64,000 bases of DNA from Acholoe squamosa (Eukaryota; Annelida; Polychaeta; Phyllodocida; Polynoidae). The DNA is taken from NCBI GenBank assembly GCA_949317995.1, contig OX439036.1, forward strand, positions 25,813,854 to 25,877,853, in the 5' to 3' direction. Below the pieces are notes generated by a model. The model ran no database searches. It was not told where the DNA came from and saw nothing but the letters and a program-made list of their open reading frames with translations. Of the stretch, positions 13,324-24,063 are shown piece by piece. A program made the translations under genes and the position numbers. Each line of letters begins with the position of its first letter. Position 1 is the first letter of the stretch.

Positions 13324-13541
13324 CCTCACGTATGAGGTGCACCTCTTAGTATTTATAAGGCATACACTTAGTTCATACCAAATATTTAAGGCGCACTTGA
13401 GGCTTGATTCTGAGTACCTGCTTATCTAATGTAATCCTACCCCACAGCATGACTTTGGGATCATTTTATAAGGTGCACCTAGAGCTTACGCTTGAGTATA
13501 CGCTGCACAGGTACTGATGACTTATACGCGAGGTTGTACGG
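13324..13541. mobile_element. Decayed CCGTAA-family MITE
   Basis: Bounded by TA at 13322-13323 and 13542-13543, with ends CCTCACGTATGAGGTGCACC and CTTATACGCGAGGTTGTACGG (diverged). Internal AAGGCGCACTTGAGG and AAGGTGCACCTAGAG motifs match the family. Too diverged to place in a subfamily. Confidence 0.6.
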
Positions 13542-13883
13542 TATGTGGAGCAGGCGTGTCCTACATCTGTATCGTAACCTTGAAATGGGGTCATTATTGT
13601 GTTATGCAGGATAGGTGGTTCCAAATATAACCTTGGATGCGAGTTATGTTGAAGACTAAAAGTGTGGGCTATCTGTGGTAGAAAGCTGTGACAAATATAT
13701 GCCACCCTGACCATTTATCGATTTGAGAATTTTCTTGAAAAAACCTCAGCGGTTAGAGGCAAAAAGAATAAAATTTAAAAACTTATATTTTACCATTTTG
13801 ATTATATGGTGCTGAAATAGAGCACGACCAAGTGACTTGAGGTACTGGTTAATAAATACATGTACATAAGTATACTGGGAGTA

Positions 13884-14175
13884 CCGTAATCTCCCACGTA
13901 TAAGGCGCAGCCCGCGTATAAGGCGCACCTAGAGTTTTGGAAAATTCTGAAAAAAATGAAAAATTCATCACTTTGGTTCTACTGAATGAATTTTCAAAAT
14001 TCAAAAACCTATGGGTAGCTTAGTCCACCTTGGGCCCTCCTAGGCCCCATTTTGTCCTATTTTGACCAAGAGGGCATGTAAGATATCAAAAGAAAGGTCT
14101 TGGTGTCCCCCTTGTGGATCCAATAAGAACTAAAACCCCCCGTATAAGACGCGCCTTATACGTGGGAGATAACGG
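13884..14175 (+). mobile_element. CCGTAATCTCCC-type MITE, long subfamily
   Basis: A 292-bp TA-flanked copy with ends CCGTAATCTCCCACGTATAA and TTATACGTGGGAGATAACGG. It has the same internal blocks as the copy at 11430 and is close in length, so the subfamily is homogeneous. Confidence 0.9.
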
Positions 14176-14344
14176 TACATGTACATGTATATCAAACGTG
14201 TATGAACCATTCAAGGGCCGCTGATGCAGGAATGCATCATGCCCATACATTGGCTGATGCACCAATGAAGTGCTAGCGGGCATGTGCTATTAAATTGGGG
14301 CATCATGCCGAGCCTCAGGGAGAGTATCAACCCTATAGGGTCGG

Positions 14345-14402
14345 CATGATGCATGACTGCAGCCCTGGTGAGTTACACCAGGGCTGCATGTATGCATCAT
14401 GA
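14345..14402. repeat. Short perfect-stem hairpin
   Basis: CATGATGCATGACTGCAGCC at 14345 continues to GGTG and pairs, after a 6-base loop, with CACCAGGGCTGCATGTATGC and ATCATG. Half of the same sequence recurs near 21952-21980. Confidence 0.8.
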
Positions 14403-14452
14403 CGACCAATTGGCATGTTGCAACACTCTCGCATAGAACTCAATGGTAACTG

Positions 14453-14517
14453 GACACCTCGGAAGCAGAGACACCTCAGAAGCAGACACCTTCGAAGCAG
14501 ACATCCCGGAAGCAAAT
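14453..14517 (-). repeat. CTTCCGAGGTGTC short tandem repeat
   Basis: Four imperfect units of ACACCTCGGAAGCAG (the reverse complement of CTGCTTCCGAGGTGT) lie in a row. Three units in the opposite orientation occur at 20549-20622, so the pair behaves as subterminal repeats of the composite block. Confidence 0.75.
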
Positions 14518-14867
14518 AAGTTTTCTTGTTTTAACATGGGCGGCGGAGCATTTAGAAAAGTGTGGGGGTTGGGCCGCATTCAATCTTATTGTCTCAATAA
14601 AAATAATATACCCTTCTAAAAAGTGTAGGGGTTGAAATATATTCCAACCTACACTTGAATAAGTGTGGGGGTTGCATCCTCCACAGCTCTGCCGCCATGG
14701 CAATTTTAAAACAGATTTTTGCCATTCCATGATTCAACAGCATACAGAGAGTATCACTGTTTTTATGTTTGTTTTTTTTTTTCTTCAGATTCTAAGATAG
14801 TGAGAGCATAGCTCTTGTAAACTGCTGTCCACGATGTTCAATAAATTTACGATGCAGAAAGCAAGTT

Positions 14868-15056
14868 TCATGTGCCTAACTGTGTACTTGGCACCAGTGA
14901 TGGGGTCAATGCGTCCATATGCGTCTGCCTAACTGTGCATTGGTGCAGAGAAATGCAGGTCAGGCCACCACAGCCAATCAAAGACCGGGACCGCAGGGTT
15001 TCAGGGTTTTGCAGCATTCTAGGGCAGACCAGAAGAAGGGGATATAACCCTCCCAT
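14868..15056 (+). repeat. Dispersed repeat with GGGGTCAATGCGTCC
   Basis: The segment containing GGGGTCAATGCGTCCATATG, TGCCTAACTGTGC and TTCTAGGGCAGACCAGA recurs in the same orientation at 20335-20495. No terminal repeats or ORF were recognised. Function unknown. Confidence 0.75.
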
Positions 15057-15219
15057 ACTGTTATAGTCTAAATCCCGGTTACCGATCAAAATGAGCGGTC
15101 AGGACCCAACTATAGCTGTCTGGGCGGGAAAGAAGGGTGGAAGGGGAGGGAGAGACCAGTCAGATTCTATACTCGATTCCCAGATACCCCTATACAAATT
15201 CTTTAAGATTGCTGCGATA

Positions 15220-15910
15220 GAGTGCATCATGCCAATCAGGGCATGATGCACCAATGAATCAATGCCTATTTCTCAGGTGTTAGTCGACAGATTTCAAAGT
15301 GTAATATATTGATTTTAATGTTTTCAAGCATACTGATTTTATTTTTCCACTTTATTTACCAATATTCCTAATGGTGGTTGAGATAGAGTGCATCATGCCT
15401 TGAGTGGCATGATGCACAAATGAATCAATGAGTATTTCTCGGCTGTTTATCAACATATTTCAACATGCAATACATTAATTTCGAGGTTTTCAACCATGCA
15501 GATTGCATTTTTTTAAACTTTTAGATGCATATTCCTGATGGATTCAGAGATAGAGTGCATCATGCCAATCTGGGCATGATGCACCAATGAATCAATGCCT
15601 ATTTCTCAGCTGTTTATTGACAGATTTTAAAGTGTAATACATCCATTTCAAGATTTTCAACTATGCTGATTCCATTTTTTACACTTCTAGTCCCATATAC
15701 CTGATGGTTGCTGAGATAGAGTGCATCATACCAATCTGAATCAGGGCATGATGCACAAATGAATCAATGCCCATTACTCTGTAGTTTATTGGCAGATTTC
15801 AACATGTAATATATCAATTTCAAGGTTTTCCACCTTGCCAATTCCATTTTTTGAACATTCAGATCCATATTCCTGATGGTTCCTGAGATAGAGTGCATCA
15901 TGCCAATCAG
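15220..15910 (+). repeat. 166-bp satellite, four full units plus part of a fifth
   Basis: GAGTGCATCATGCC marks unit starts at 15220, 15386, 15553, 15719 and 15891, a period of 166-172 bp. Each unit also carries GCATGATGCACCAATGAATC, a short palindrome with the start motif, and a TTTCAAGGTTTTCAAC block. The array is broken by the TIR element at 15939 and resumes at 18106. Confidence 0.9.
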
Positions 15911-15938
15911 GAATCAATGTAGGTTTCTCTGCAGCTGG

Positions 15939-18105
15939 GTCACTCTCACTAGATTGGTGCAGGTCTGATATGAGATAGTGAAAAATGATATTTAGGAGTT
16001 CAGTGTAATCCTTTGGCACATGGAAAATATATGTATAGATGGATCTTGTTACACATTCCTTTTTCCTTAAATATATAATTAAATATTATTAACAATGGAG
16101 TCTTTTTGCCATGTGTGGTTTATAGGTGGCTCTTTGGCCACCTAGGAGGCCTACTGATTATATTTTTTTTGCCAATTTTCCTTCAACAAAGGGTTTACTA
16201 TTTTACACCATAGAAAGGGTTATGGTAAGTTCTATAATATTATTTAGAAACATTTGTATTTTATTGACTTATAAAAATTTGATGGGTCTCCTAATTATTT
16301 TTTCTGCCCTTTTTCTGGGACTTTGCCATTTCTAAACTTTGCAGTTTTTGTGTATGTACCTGGGGTCACTTATGTGGGTTTGAGTATTTTTCACATTTTG
16401 CTTAAATCCTATTGTTTGCAAAGATGTACAATACCCTGGGTAAATTTTCAAATATTGTTATAGTCATATTGGTTTACATTCATGCCACAGGTGGTGGTCA
16501 AAGAGCCACCCTAAGTGGTCAAAGAGCCACCCAAATGGCCAAAAAAGGCCCCCAATAGTCTTGAAAGTGTTTCAAAATATTTTCAAACGGTCAGGGTATA
16601 GTTCATAGGCTATATACATCATTATGCATCTAATTTGTATTTGTAATTATTCACGATTATAGTAAAGTCATGGCATTATCTCAGCTGGTCAAAGAGCCGC
16701 CCCAAGTGGTCAAAGAGCCACCTATTGGTTAAATAGCCACCAAAATAGCCTCAAAAATTTTCAAAAGATATTGTTTTAGATGTCAGAATAGAGGGCATGG
16801 GATCTGTACATCATTATACATTCAATTTGCATTTGTAATTACTCATAATTATGGTGAAGTCATGCCATTATCATAGCTGGCCTCAGGTGGTCAAAGAGCC
16901 ACCTAAATGGTCAAATAGGCTCCCAGTAGTCTAAAAGAAAGTCTCAAAATAATTTTTTAAATTAAAATAGAGTGCAAAGGCTGTACATTTCCTTACACAT
17001 CTAATTTGCATTCTCAATCATTTATGATTATTGTAAATTCATGGATTTATATCAGCTGGTCAAATAGCCACCCCAGGTGGTCAAAGAGCCACCCCAGCTG
17101 GTCAAAGAGCCATCCAAATGGCCAAATAGGCCCCATTAATCTTTAAAAACTCTCAAAATGTATTTTTCAAAAGTCAGAATGGTCTGTGTAAGATGTACAC
17201 ATCATTGAATATCGAACTGGTGTTCTTAATAATTCATGATTATAGTAATTTCATGCATTTATATCAGGTGGTCAAAGAGCCACCCAAGTGGTCAAAGAGC
17301 CACCCAAGTGGTCAAAGAGCCACCCAAGTGGTCAAAAAACCACCTCTTCTTTGGACCTTGCTAATTTCCATAATATTTCTCAGTTTCGTATGATTAACCA
17401 ACAGACAGGACCTATCATCATTATCATAATGAACATAAAGGTTATAGTTAAATACCAAGTGTATCAGAAATATAGAGCAAACTGTCCAAGTGGTCAAAGA
17501 GCCACCCATCTAAATGAAGAAGGTAAAACTGGACTTTGGAAGGCCATGGGAAAAAAAATATCACCTCCAACACTAATTAAAAAGATGAGCTTAACTAGCT
17601 GAGTGTCCCCTTTCTTTGGGAAAAATATAGGATAATATGAGAATATTCAAAATCAAGATATTAAAAATGTGAAAAGAAATCAAACAGAGTAAGTGGTCAA
17701 AGAGCCACCCAAGGGCGGCTCTTTGACCATTTGCTATTTGTAGCAAGAAATAAAAAAAGAGAAGACTTAAGAGGTGATAAAAATGTTCAGGGGGTGGGGA
17801 AGAGAGGTATTTGTACATATGTACACATTATTAATACATGATATTACAATAAAAAATAATATTGTGAGATTTCAGTGGCTTGGAGAAGGTTTATTGTGAA
17901 AAAAGGGCATTTTAGGCCTTTCTGACCTTAGGTAACAAAAACATATGACCTGTTTTACAATGAAATTATTTTTGCCATGTAGGTGTAAGCCTATCTGACA
18001 TGGGAAAAATAACAAATGTACAAATATGATACAAATAATTTTACACAAGTCTTCAAAATGAATAACCCCCTATTTTCAGACCTGCACCAATCTGGTGAGA
18101 GTGAC
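15939..18105. mobile_element. TIR-bounded 2.2-kb block made of GGTCAAAGAGCC repeats
   Basis: A 30-bp inverted repeat bounds the block: GTCACTCTCACYAGATTGGT plus GCAGGTCTGA on the left at 15939 and its complement ending at 18105. Satellite DNA lies on both sides, so this is an insertion into the satellite. Inside, about 190-bp units each end in one to four copies of GTGGTCAAAGAGCCACC. No long ORF exists; the longest plus-strand frame (17288-17602) is just the translated repeat. It is a non-autonomous element of unknown superfamily. Confidence 0.7.
16497..17730. repeat. GGTCAAAGAGCC array
   Basis: The motif GTGGTCAAAGAGCCACCC occurs more than a dozen times: near 16497, 16517, 16686, 16707, 16888, 17056, 17077, 17097, 17269 (three units in a row at a 20-bp period, plus a variant), 17491 and 17693. 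It reads almost the same on both strands because GTGG and CCAC bracket it. At 17693-17728 a direct and an inverted copy form a hairpin. An inverted copy also lies near 16122. Spacer sequence between clusters repeats with a period near 190 bp. Confidence 0.85.
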
Positions 18106-18400
18106 ACTGCTGTTTATCAACAGATTTCAAAGTGTAATATATCAATCTCAAGGTTTTCCACCATGCCAATTCCATTTCTCAAACTTATAGATCCATATTC
18201 CTGATGGATTCAGAGATAGAGTGCATCATACCAATCTGGACATGATGCACCAATGAATCAATGCCTATTTCTCAGCTGTTTATTGACAGATTTTAAAGTG
18301 TAATACATTGATTTCAAGATTTTCAACTATGCCGATTCCATTTTTTACTCTTCTAGTCCCATATTCCTGATGGTTGCTGAGATGAATGCATCATGCCAGG
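18106..18400 (+). repeat. 166-bp satellite, continued
   Basis: Satellite sequence resumes directly after the TIR element, with CTGTTTATCAACAGATTTCA, the GAGTGCATCAT mark near 18216 and ATGCACCAATGAATCAATGC near 18244. The last unit runs out near 18400 where the 160-bp repeat begins. Confidence 0.85.
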
Positions 18401-18617
18401 CAAAGCACAAACTATGAAGATAGGGTAAATCGAATGTGCCAAACGCAATGAGACATACTACAAGTCCAAATTATGAAACCCCGCCGAAAAAGTATTGTTT
18501 CGAATTCTGACATGATGCCTACTTTAAGGTCAACTTGAGCAGGTTCCTTTGATCGCATCGGGATGCAGAAACTCTGAAAATAGGGTAAAACGAATGTGCC
18601 GAATGCAATGACATGTA

Positions 18618-19372
18618 CCGTAATCTCCCGCGTATAAGACGCGTCCTCTACGCCAAACAAATGCCTTGTGTGTCTTATAGGATTTCTTCAAGTTGGGGGT
18701 GCGTCTTATACGCGGGGTTTTCCAACATCTCATTTGGGAAAATGCGCCGATGACAGCTTGAACTCATATAGCCAGCAGCGCGGCAGACCGGTCGCTGTAG
18801 ATTTGCTCGGCGGGCAAAACGCCGACCGTGTGCCGATGACAGCTTGAACTCATAGAGCCTGCACCGCGGCAGACCGGTCAGTGTAGATTTGCTCGGCGGG
18901 TTTGACGCCGACCGTGTGCTGATGATAGCTTGAACTCATATAGCCAGCAGCGCGGCAGACCGGGAGGTGTCGACGGGCGCTCGGCGGGTTTGACGCCGAC
19001 CGTGTGCCGATGACAGCTTGAACTCATATAGCCAGCAGCGCGGCAGACCGGTCGCTGTAGATTTGCTCGGCGGGCAAAACGCCGACCGTGTGCCGATGAC
19101 AACTTGAACTCATAGAGCCTGCACCGCGGCAGACCGGGAGGTGTCGACGCGCTCGCTGTGGATAAGGCCCACCATGCGCCGATGGGGGTGGGGGTGGTGG
19201 GGTGCGTCTTATACGCGAACCCCCCCTGCTGAGTTGGGGGGGGCGTCTTGTACGGGTTTTTTTTTACAAATCGATTCAGGGGGGTTGGATGCGTCCTCTA
19301 CGCGAACCAGCCTACCGTGAGTTTGGGGAGCGTCTTCTACACGCACCGCGTCTTCTACGCGGGAGATTACGG
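18618..19372 (+). mobile_element. CCGTAATCTCCC-type MITE carrying an 86-bp tandem array
   Basis: TA-flanked, with ends CCGTAATCTCCCGCGTATAA and its complement; 755 bp. The start has the CTCTACGCCAAACAAATGC block of the short subfamily. Length beyond the normal 230-270 bp comes from the internal tandem array. Neighbouring copies of the interrupted 160-bp repeat show the empty site with a single TA. Confidence 0.95.
18746..19180 (+). repeat. 86-bp GC-rich tandem array, five units
   Basis: Units begin GCCGATGACAGCTTGAACTC at 18746, 18832, 18918, 19006 and 19092. Each contains CGGCAGACCGG and GCTCGGCGGG and ends CGCCGACCGTGT. It is much more GC-rich than the surroundings and confined to the MITE. 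Confidence 0.9.
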
Positions 19373-20134
19373 TACTACAAGTCTGAATTATGAACCCCCA
19401 CCAAAATGAAAAATTGTTTCAAATCTTAACATGATGCCTACTTTAAGATCAACTTTGGCGGGTTCCTTTGATCGCATTAGGATGCACAAAACCATGAAAA
19501 CAGGGTAAATCAAATGTGCCAAACGCAATGAAACGTACTACAAGTCCGAATGATGAACCCCCACTCTTTTTGTGGTGATGACTGGCCAAAAATCTAACCA
19601 TTTTTAGGGAAGAGAGGGTTGAAAAAAGTTTTTTTTGGGAGGGGGTATAGTATGGGGGGGAAGGGGAAACTTGGGGGTGGGGTGTGGGGGAGGGGGAGCA
19701 GAAAACCTCATATAGGAGTTATCCCATTGTGTGACCTATGACTTAAGGGTATCTGGAGCTGGCGATCATCATGGTGACATTTATTTTCAAATGAGGCAAA
19801 TATATCCAAAGTTATTGAGAAATTTGGGCTCTACTGCAATGTTTTGAGGGTATTAATGATAGCATGGGCTTAGATATCTATGTTTTAATGCTATCATATC
19901 ACAAAAAATGCCCATAACTTCCCACCAACTTGTCACATCAACAAAAGAAAACCAGATTTGGATTCCTCTCGACAATCGGCTTTCACTGAGAACGTTATGA
20001 TCAGGATGAGTTTCTAAGCTGAATAACAATCAATACTAGCCATTAGACAACAACAAAAGTGTATTTTCAATGCATTACTGCAAAAATAAAGAAAAAAACG
20101 TCAGCGCTGCAGATGAAAAACGAAAAAATATTGT

Positions 20135-20222
20135 TGGGCCAGGCCGGGGATTGAACTAGGTACCTCTCACGTCGTAGGCGGGGGCTAGGCGAGGGCTCTC
20201 CCGCCTAAGCCACCGGGACAGC
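20135..20222 (-). mobile_element. tRNA-derived SINE head
   Basis: On the minus strand a TGGCTTAGGCGGGAGAG stretch fits an RNA polymerase III A box. CTAGTTCAATCCCCGGCC, about 50 bases on, fits a B box, in the spacing seen in tRNA genes. The acceptor stem does not pair (GTCCCGG against the 3' part), so this is not a working tRNA. A tRNA-derived SINE promoter is the better reading; the rest of the SINE was not delimited. Confidence 0.6.
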
Positions 20223-20334
20223 TTTACGGGAAGCCTCAGTCAGCCCTTCAAGTAGAGGAGGGAGTGGGAGGGGGTGCCGGCAGGGTTTACAAATGCATCC
20301 GGAGACGGATCAGGCCACTCCATCAGCCATTCAA

Positions 20335-20495
20335 AGAAAGGGACGTGGGGTCAATGCGTCCATATGCGTCTGCCTAACTGTGCGTTGGCGCCAAGAAAAG
20401 CGGGTCACGCTACAAGTACAACAGCCAATCACGGGGAGCGGGGAGGGAGGGAGCGTTCTGCAGCTTTCTAGGGCAGACCAGATGAAGGGGATATG
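20335..20495 (+). repeat. Dispersed repeat with GGGGTCAATGCGTCC, second copy
   Basis: This matches 14868-15056 over GGGGTCAATGCGTCCATATG, TGCCTAACTGTGC and TTCTAGGGCAGACCAGA, followed in both by GAAGGGGATAT. The two copies are in the same orientation although other parts of the composite block are inverted. Confidence 0.75.
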
Positions 20496-20548
20496 AGAAG
20501 GGTAAGAGACAGCAGTTTAATTAGAAGAGAGGGATATTATCATGGTTT

Positions 20549-20622
20549 GTCTGCTTCCGAGGTGTCCTAATGCCAGCTAAGGAGATGTCTGCTTCCGAGG
20601 TATCCCTGCTTCCGAGGTGTCT
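20549..20622 (+). repeat. CTTCCGAGGTGTC short tandem repeat, right side
   Basis: Three units of CTGCTTCCGAGGTRTCC occur here in the orientation opposite to 14453-14517. They are followed by TCAACTCAATAGG, mirrored on the left side by AACTCAATGG. Confidence 0.75.
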
Positions 20623-21427
20623 AGAATTCAACTCAATAGGGGCGCATTAATACATCATGACAAGAAATGGGCATATCCCAGTAGTTATAATAGTAGACTA
20701 CCGTTAAAAGGTGATTAGTCTGATACGAATCAAATCTTGGTTATAATAACCACAAGAAGGTAGAAAGGCTGCAGCCTAGATACCGGTACATCTCATTGAC
20801 CCTCCTTTAATAGCCGTCCCCGGCCTCTCTACTCTCTTATTTCTATATTAATATATTTAGAGAATTAACTTTCTTTCTACATCAAAGGTATTGATCATTG
20901 ACTGCTAAAACAAAAGAAATTCATCGATTTGATCATAATCATATGGTAGGTTTGATCAGAGACATTTCCTCTAATTCCTTCGATTGATCTCTGCAGTATA
21001 TTCATAGTTTCATTACCAATCTCCCAAATCCGTGGGCGGATGCTAGCATGACATGGCAGTTTCTGATTCTCAAAAATGAAAGTTCAAAAATATATATATA
21101 TATATATATTAATTGCTTGTAGGGTGGGTGGGAGGGGTGCTGATAATTATCCGCACCGGCTTCATGTTTTCTACCTGGATGCAAAGTAGAGCAATCATAT
21201 ACATAGTTCAAGTTGTCAGTTTCATTTTGTATCTCTGCCATTATACATGTATCCTAATGTGCCCTGACCAGTTTTATAAATCTTGAATGGTTTTATCATA
21301 AATGGGTGACTTTTGTATGGTAAGATAGATAGGAAAGCTTTATACGGACTGGGCAGCTGTCGCATGTAAAAAGTGGCAACAATGGCCGGAAATTGGCGAC
21401 AGATTCTGGGCTTTCCAACGTATAACT

Positions 21428-21765
21428 TAAGGACTGGAACTCTACAGCTGTAACTGTATAACTATAACTATAGAACTATGACTATAGAACTGTAACTATA
21501 GAAATGTAACTATAGGACTGCAACTATAGAGCTGTAACTGTATAACTATAACTATAGAACTATGACTATAGAACTGTAACTATAGAACTATAACTATAGA
21601 ACTGTAACTATAGGACTGCAACTATAGAGCTGTAACTGTAGAACTACAGCTATAGAACTATGACTTAAGAACTGTAACTATAGAGTTGTAACTATAGAAC
21701 TCTAATTGTAGAACTATAACTATAGAAATGGTAGAACTGTAACTTTAGAAATGTAACTAATAGAA
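21428..21765 (+). repeat. 12-bp minisatellite (GAACTATAACTA type)
   Basis: Roughly 28 units of A-ACTGTAACTATAG / A-ACTATAACTATAG, mostly 12 bases with some slips, run from 21428 to 21765. A shorter (TA)n lies just upstream near 21090-21110. No other content. Confidence 0.9.
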
Positions 21766-22022
21766 CATCACGTTGCATGTAAAGGGTTATTTTACGAGAA
21801 AAAAAATTGTCATGGTAAATGTATGATAAAGCTGTCCTTATGTGGTTAATATAATGGCAGTTCTCTCCTTGAAGGGGTAACCACAGCACTGTAATGTCCT
21901 TATTTAGTTTACATTATAGCATAGCCTAATGCTGCCCTTACTGATGCTGACTCACCAGGGCTGCATTCATGCATCATGATAACCAATGGGTATGATGCAT
22001 TGATGCAATAGCGGCTCTTAAA

Positions 22023-23562
22023 GGGTTAAAGAGTTAAAAACTTGTTATATTGCTAGAATTTGACAAAAATGAAAAACTATGATTACATCCTTAGAGTTCC
22101 AGTAGAATTTGAAAAAAAAAAGTTCAACCCTATGGATAATGTCCCTATCCCTAGTACTATATAGAAAATAGAATGGAGGGGGGATAAAGCCTATCTCCTA
22201 CCTCCATGACAGGCGCTGTAAGAATGATAACATGCAAGCATGGTCCTAATATAGCATAGCTACCCCAGCTACCCCTATGGCTTAATGCCATAGCTCTTAA
22301 GAATAATTCATATTAAACAAATTAGGTTTAATATTAGACTTGTTAACTACCTCTTAGACTACACTAAGATGTATAATATTTAGTACGAAAGCTAGAAATA
22401 TAAAGTGCAAGTTTTAGTCAGTATAAGGGCTAGGATTTTGGCTATCTGCCTGTACTTTAGGTTAAAGGCCATGAATGCCTAAGGCCATCGTGACAATAAA
22501 ACTAATCCCTAAGCAGTGACTAGAAAAAAGTGAGTCTCACCAGAATGCACCAAAAACAACCCCTGGAATTTTTGTGATAAATTATTGTTTACATTGGGAT
22601 CTAGGAATGCACCAAATACCCTCCAAAATTTTCCTGGGGAGGGGGGGGGGCATGTCCTAAGACCCCCTACCACTGTTGCTTTGCTCCCTTGCAAATTCAG
22701 TGTGCTTGAAATAACTCCCTATTCACTGTGGATTTCCCTTTATACCGATAAGTACATTGTAGTAGAGGAAGTACTAATTTAGGACAGAGAATCGTTGAAG
22801 CAATGTGTAAGAATGAAACTTTTAACATAGATATACTATTAGAAAGCAGATTGTTTATGGGATTTATATAAACACGATAACTACCCTGGCTGATCGGTAG
22901 ATGTATTCATTTTCGGAAATAGATGAGTATACTTTATGACTCTTTGATTTGAGCACGAATATATCAGTATACCCCTGCATGACATGGCAGTTTCTGATTG
23001 ATGAAAAAATATACAGGGTATACAGGCTAGACTGTTCTAACGCATTTGCTATATGTATATGTATAAATATTATTCATGGAAATAACTAAAGCACATATGT
23101 ATGCGAATGACTACGTGTATAATATAAAAATACATGAAGCCAAGGAAATTAGATGAATGCCTGTGCATTTGCTTGTAGCAGTGAATATCGCAAGCATTAT
23201 AACATGGCAAAGATTTTCAATCGCTTTTTTTTTAACTATAAAATGTGCAAATTATATGTGCGTCATGCTGTGGATGACTATCATAATTTCTAATTTCCCA
23301 TATATTCCTGTTGTGTTATCATGAGATGTTGGTGAGGTGGGGAGAGCAAGGAGGTGACCTATATTGGTGCAGCAGCAGGTCAAGAACACAGCACAAAACA
23401 AACCTGACTGGGAAAAGTGCACCGTCATTGCCTGGTTCACCTACCGTATAGGACCGCCCACCCACCTCTCAACGTCAGTAACTGGCACATAGCATAATCT
23501 ACCGTTCTGCTCAGGCCTTGTGTGTGTCTGGGGGGGGGGGGGGACAAAACACATCTACCGGT

Positions 23563-23564
<2 letters not shown>
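22023..23564. other. Intergenic, no gene seen
   Basis: No exon or element could be supported. There is a G-run at about 22641-22650 and another near 23531-23543 just before the microsatellite. Confidence 0.45.
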
Positions 23565-23627
<63 letters not shown>

Positions 23628-23650
23628 GTATATATATATATATATATATG

Positions 23651-23740
<90 letters not shown>

Positions 23741-23744
23741 TATG

Positions 23745-23830
<86 letters not shown>
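23565..23830. repeat. (TA)n / TATG microsatellite
   Basis: About 265 bases of TA dinucleotides with scattered TATGTATG. Long frames on both strands read only as I-Y or Y-I alternation and are not genes. The MITE at 23831 has its TA target inside the right end of the run. Confidence 0.98.
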
Positions 23831-23832
<2 letters not shown>

Positions 23833-24063
23833 GTAAACTCCCGCATATAAGACGCGTCCTCTACGCCAAACAAAATGCTGGGGAGTCTTATAGCTTTCTC
23901 TCAAGTTGGGGGGGCGTCTTATACGAGGGGTAATTTTTCTGAAGAAATGTACTAATCTTACAAATTTCAGCATTAAAATGTGCGTCTTATACGCGAAAAT
24001 GCATGTGCTGAGTTTGGGGTGCGTCTTATATGCGCAGCGCGTCTTATACACAGGAGTTTACGG
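23831..24063 (+). mobile_element. CCGTAA-type MITE, short subfamily
   Basis: Ends CCGTAAACTCCCGCATATAA and CACAGGAGTTTACGG, TA on both sides. The 233-bp body has the CTCTACGCCAAACAAAATGC and GGGGCGTCTTATACG blocks also seen at 28955, 31705 and (inverted) 61622. Confidence 0.9.

Larger units (their letters stand above)
18411..19560 (+). repeat. 160-bp tandem repeat split by a MITE
   Basis: ACTATGAAGATAGGGTAAAT at 18411 and ACTCTGAAAATAGGGTAAAA at 18571 are 160 bases apart; a third unit starts near 19490 after the MITE. Each unit carries GTGCCRAAYGCAATGA, TACTACAAGTC, ACATGATGCCTACTTTAAG and TCCTTTGATCGCAT. The MITE at 18618-19372 sits inside the second unit. Confidence 0.85.
14211..22022. mobile_element. 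Composite foldback block with GGGCCGCT/GATGCA ends
   Basis: The left edge reads TCAAGGGCCGCTGATGCA. The right edge, in reverse complement, reads CTTAAGAGCCGCTATTGCATCA. Further in, both sides carry in opposite orientation a CACCAGGGCTGCAT..GCATCATGA block (14377-14402 and about 21952-21980), CTTCCGAGGTGTC repeats (14453-14517 and 20549-20622) and a GGGGTCAATGCGTCC-bearing repeat (14868 and 20335). The interior holds a satellite, a TIR element, MITE insertions and a SINE. It reads as nested insertions into one large foldback, or as several related repeats lying together. The outer boundary has no verified target duplication. Confidence 0.5.

Noticed and set aside
17288-17602. 104-codon plus-strand frame in the GGTCAAAGAGCC array
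   Set aside because: Its first half is a translated 20-bp repeat; no independent sign of coding.
18878-19102. Arg-rich minus-strand frame
   Set aside because: It is the translated 86-bp tandem array inside a MITE.
20135-20222. A functional tRNA gene
   Set aside because: A- and B-box-like blocks are there, but the acceptor stem does not pair and no clear anticodon arm can be drawn.
23437-24051. 204-codon minus-strand frame and overlapping frames on both strands
   Set aside because: They are translations of the TA microsatellite (alternating Ile and Tyr) and the adjoining MITE; not genes.
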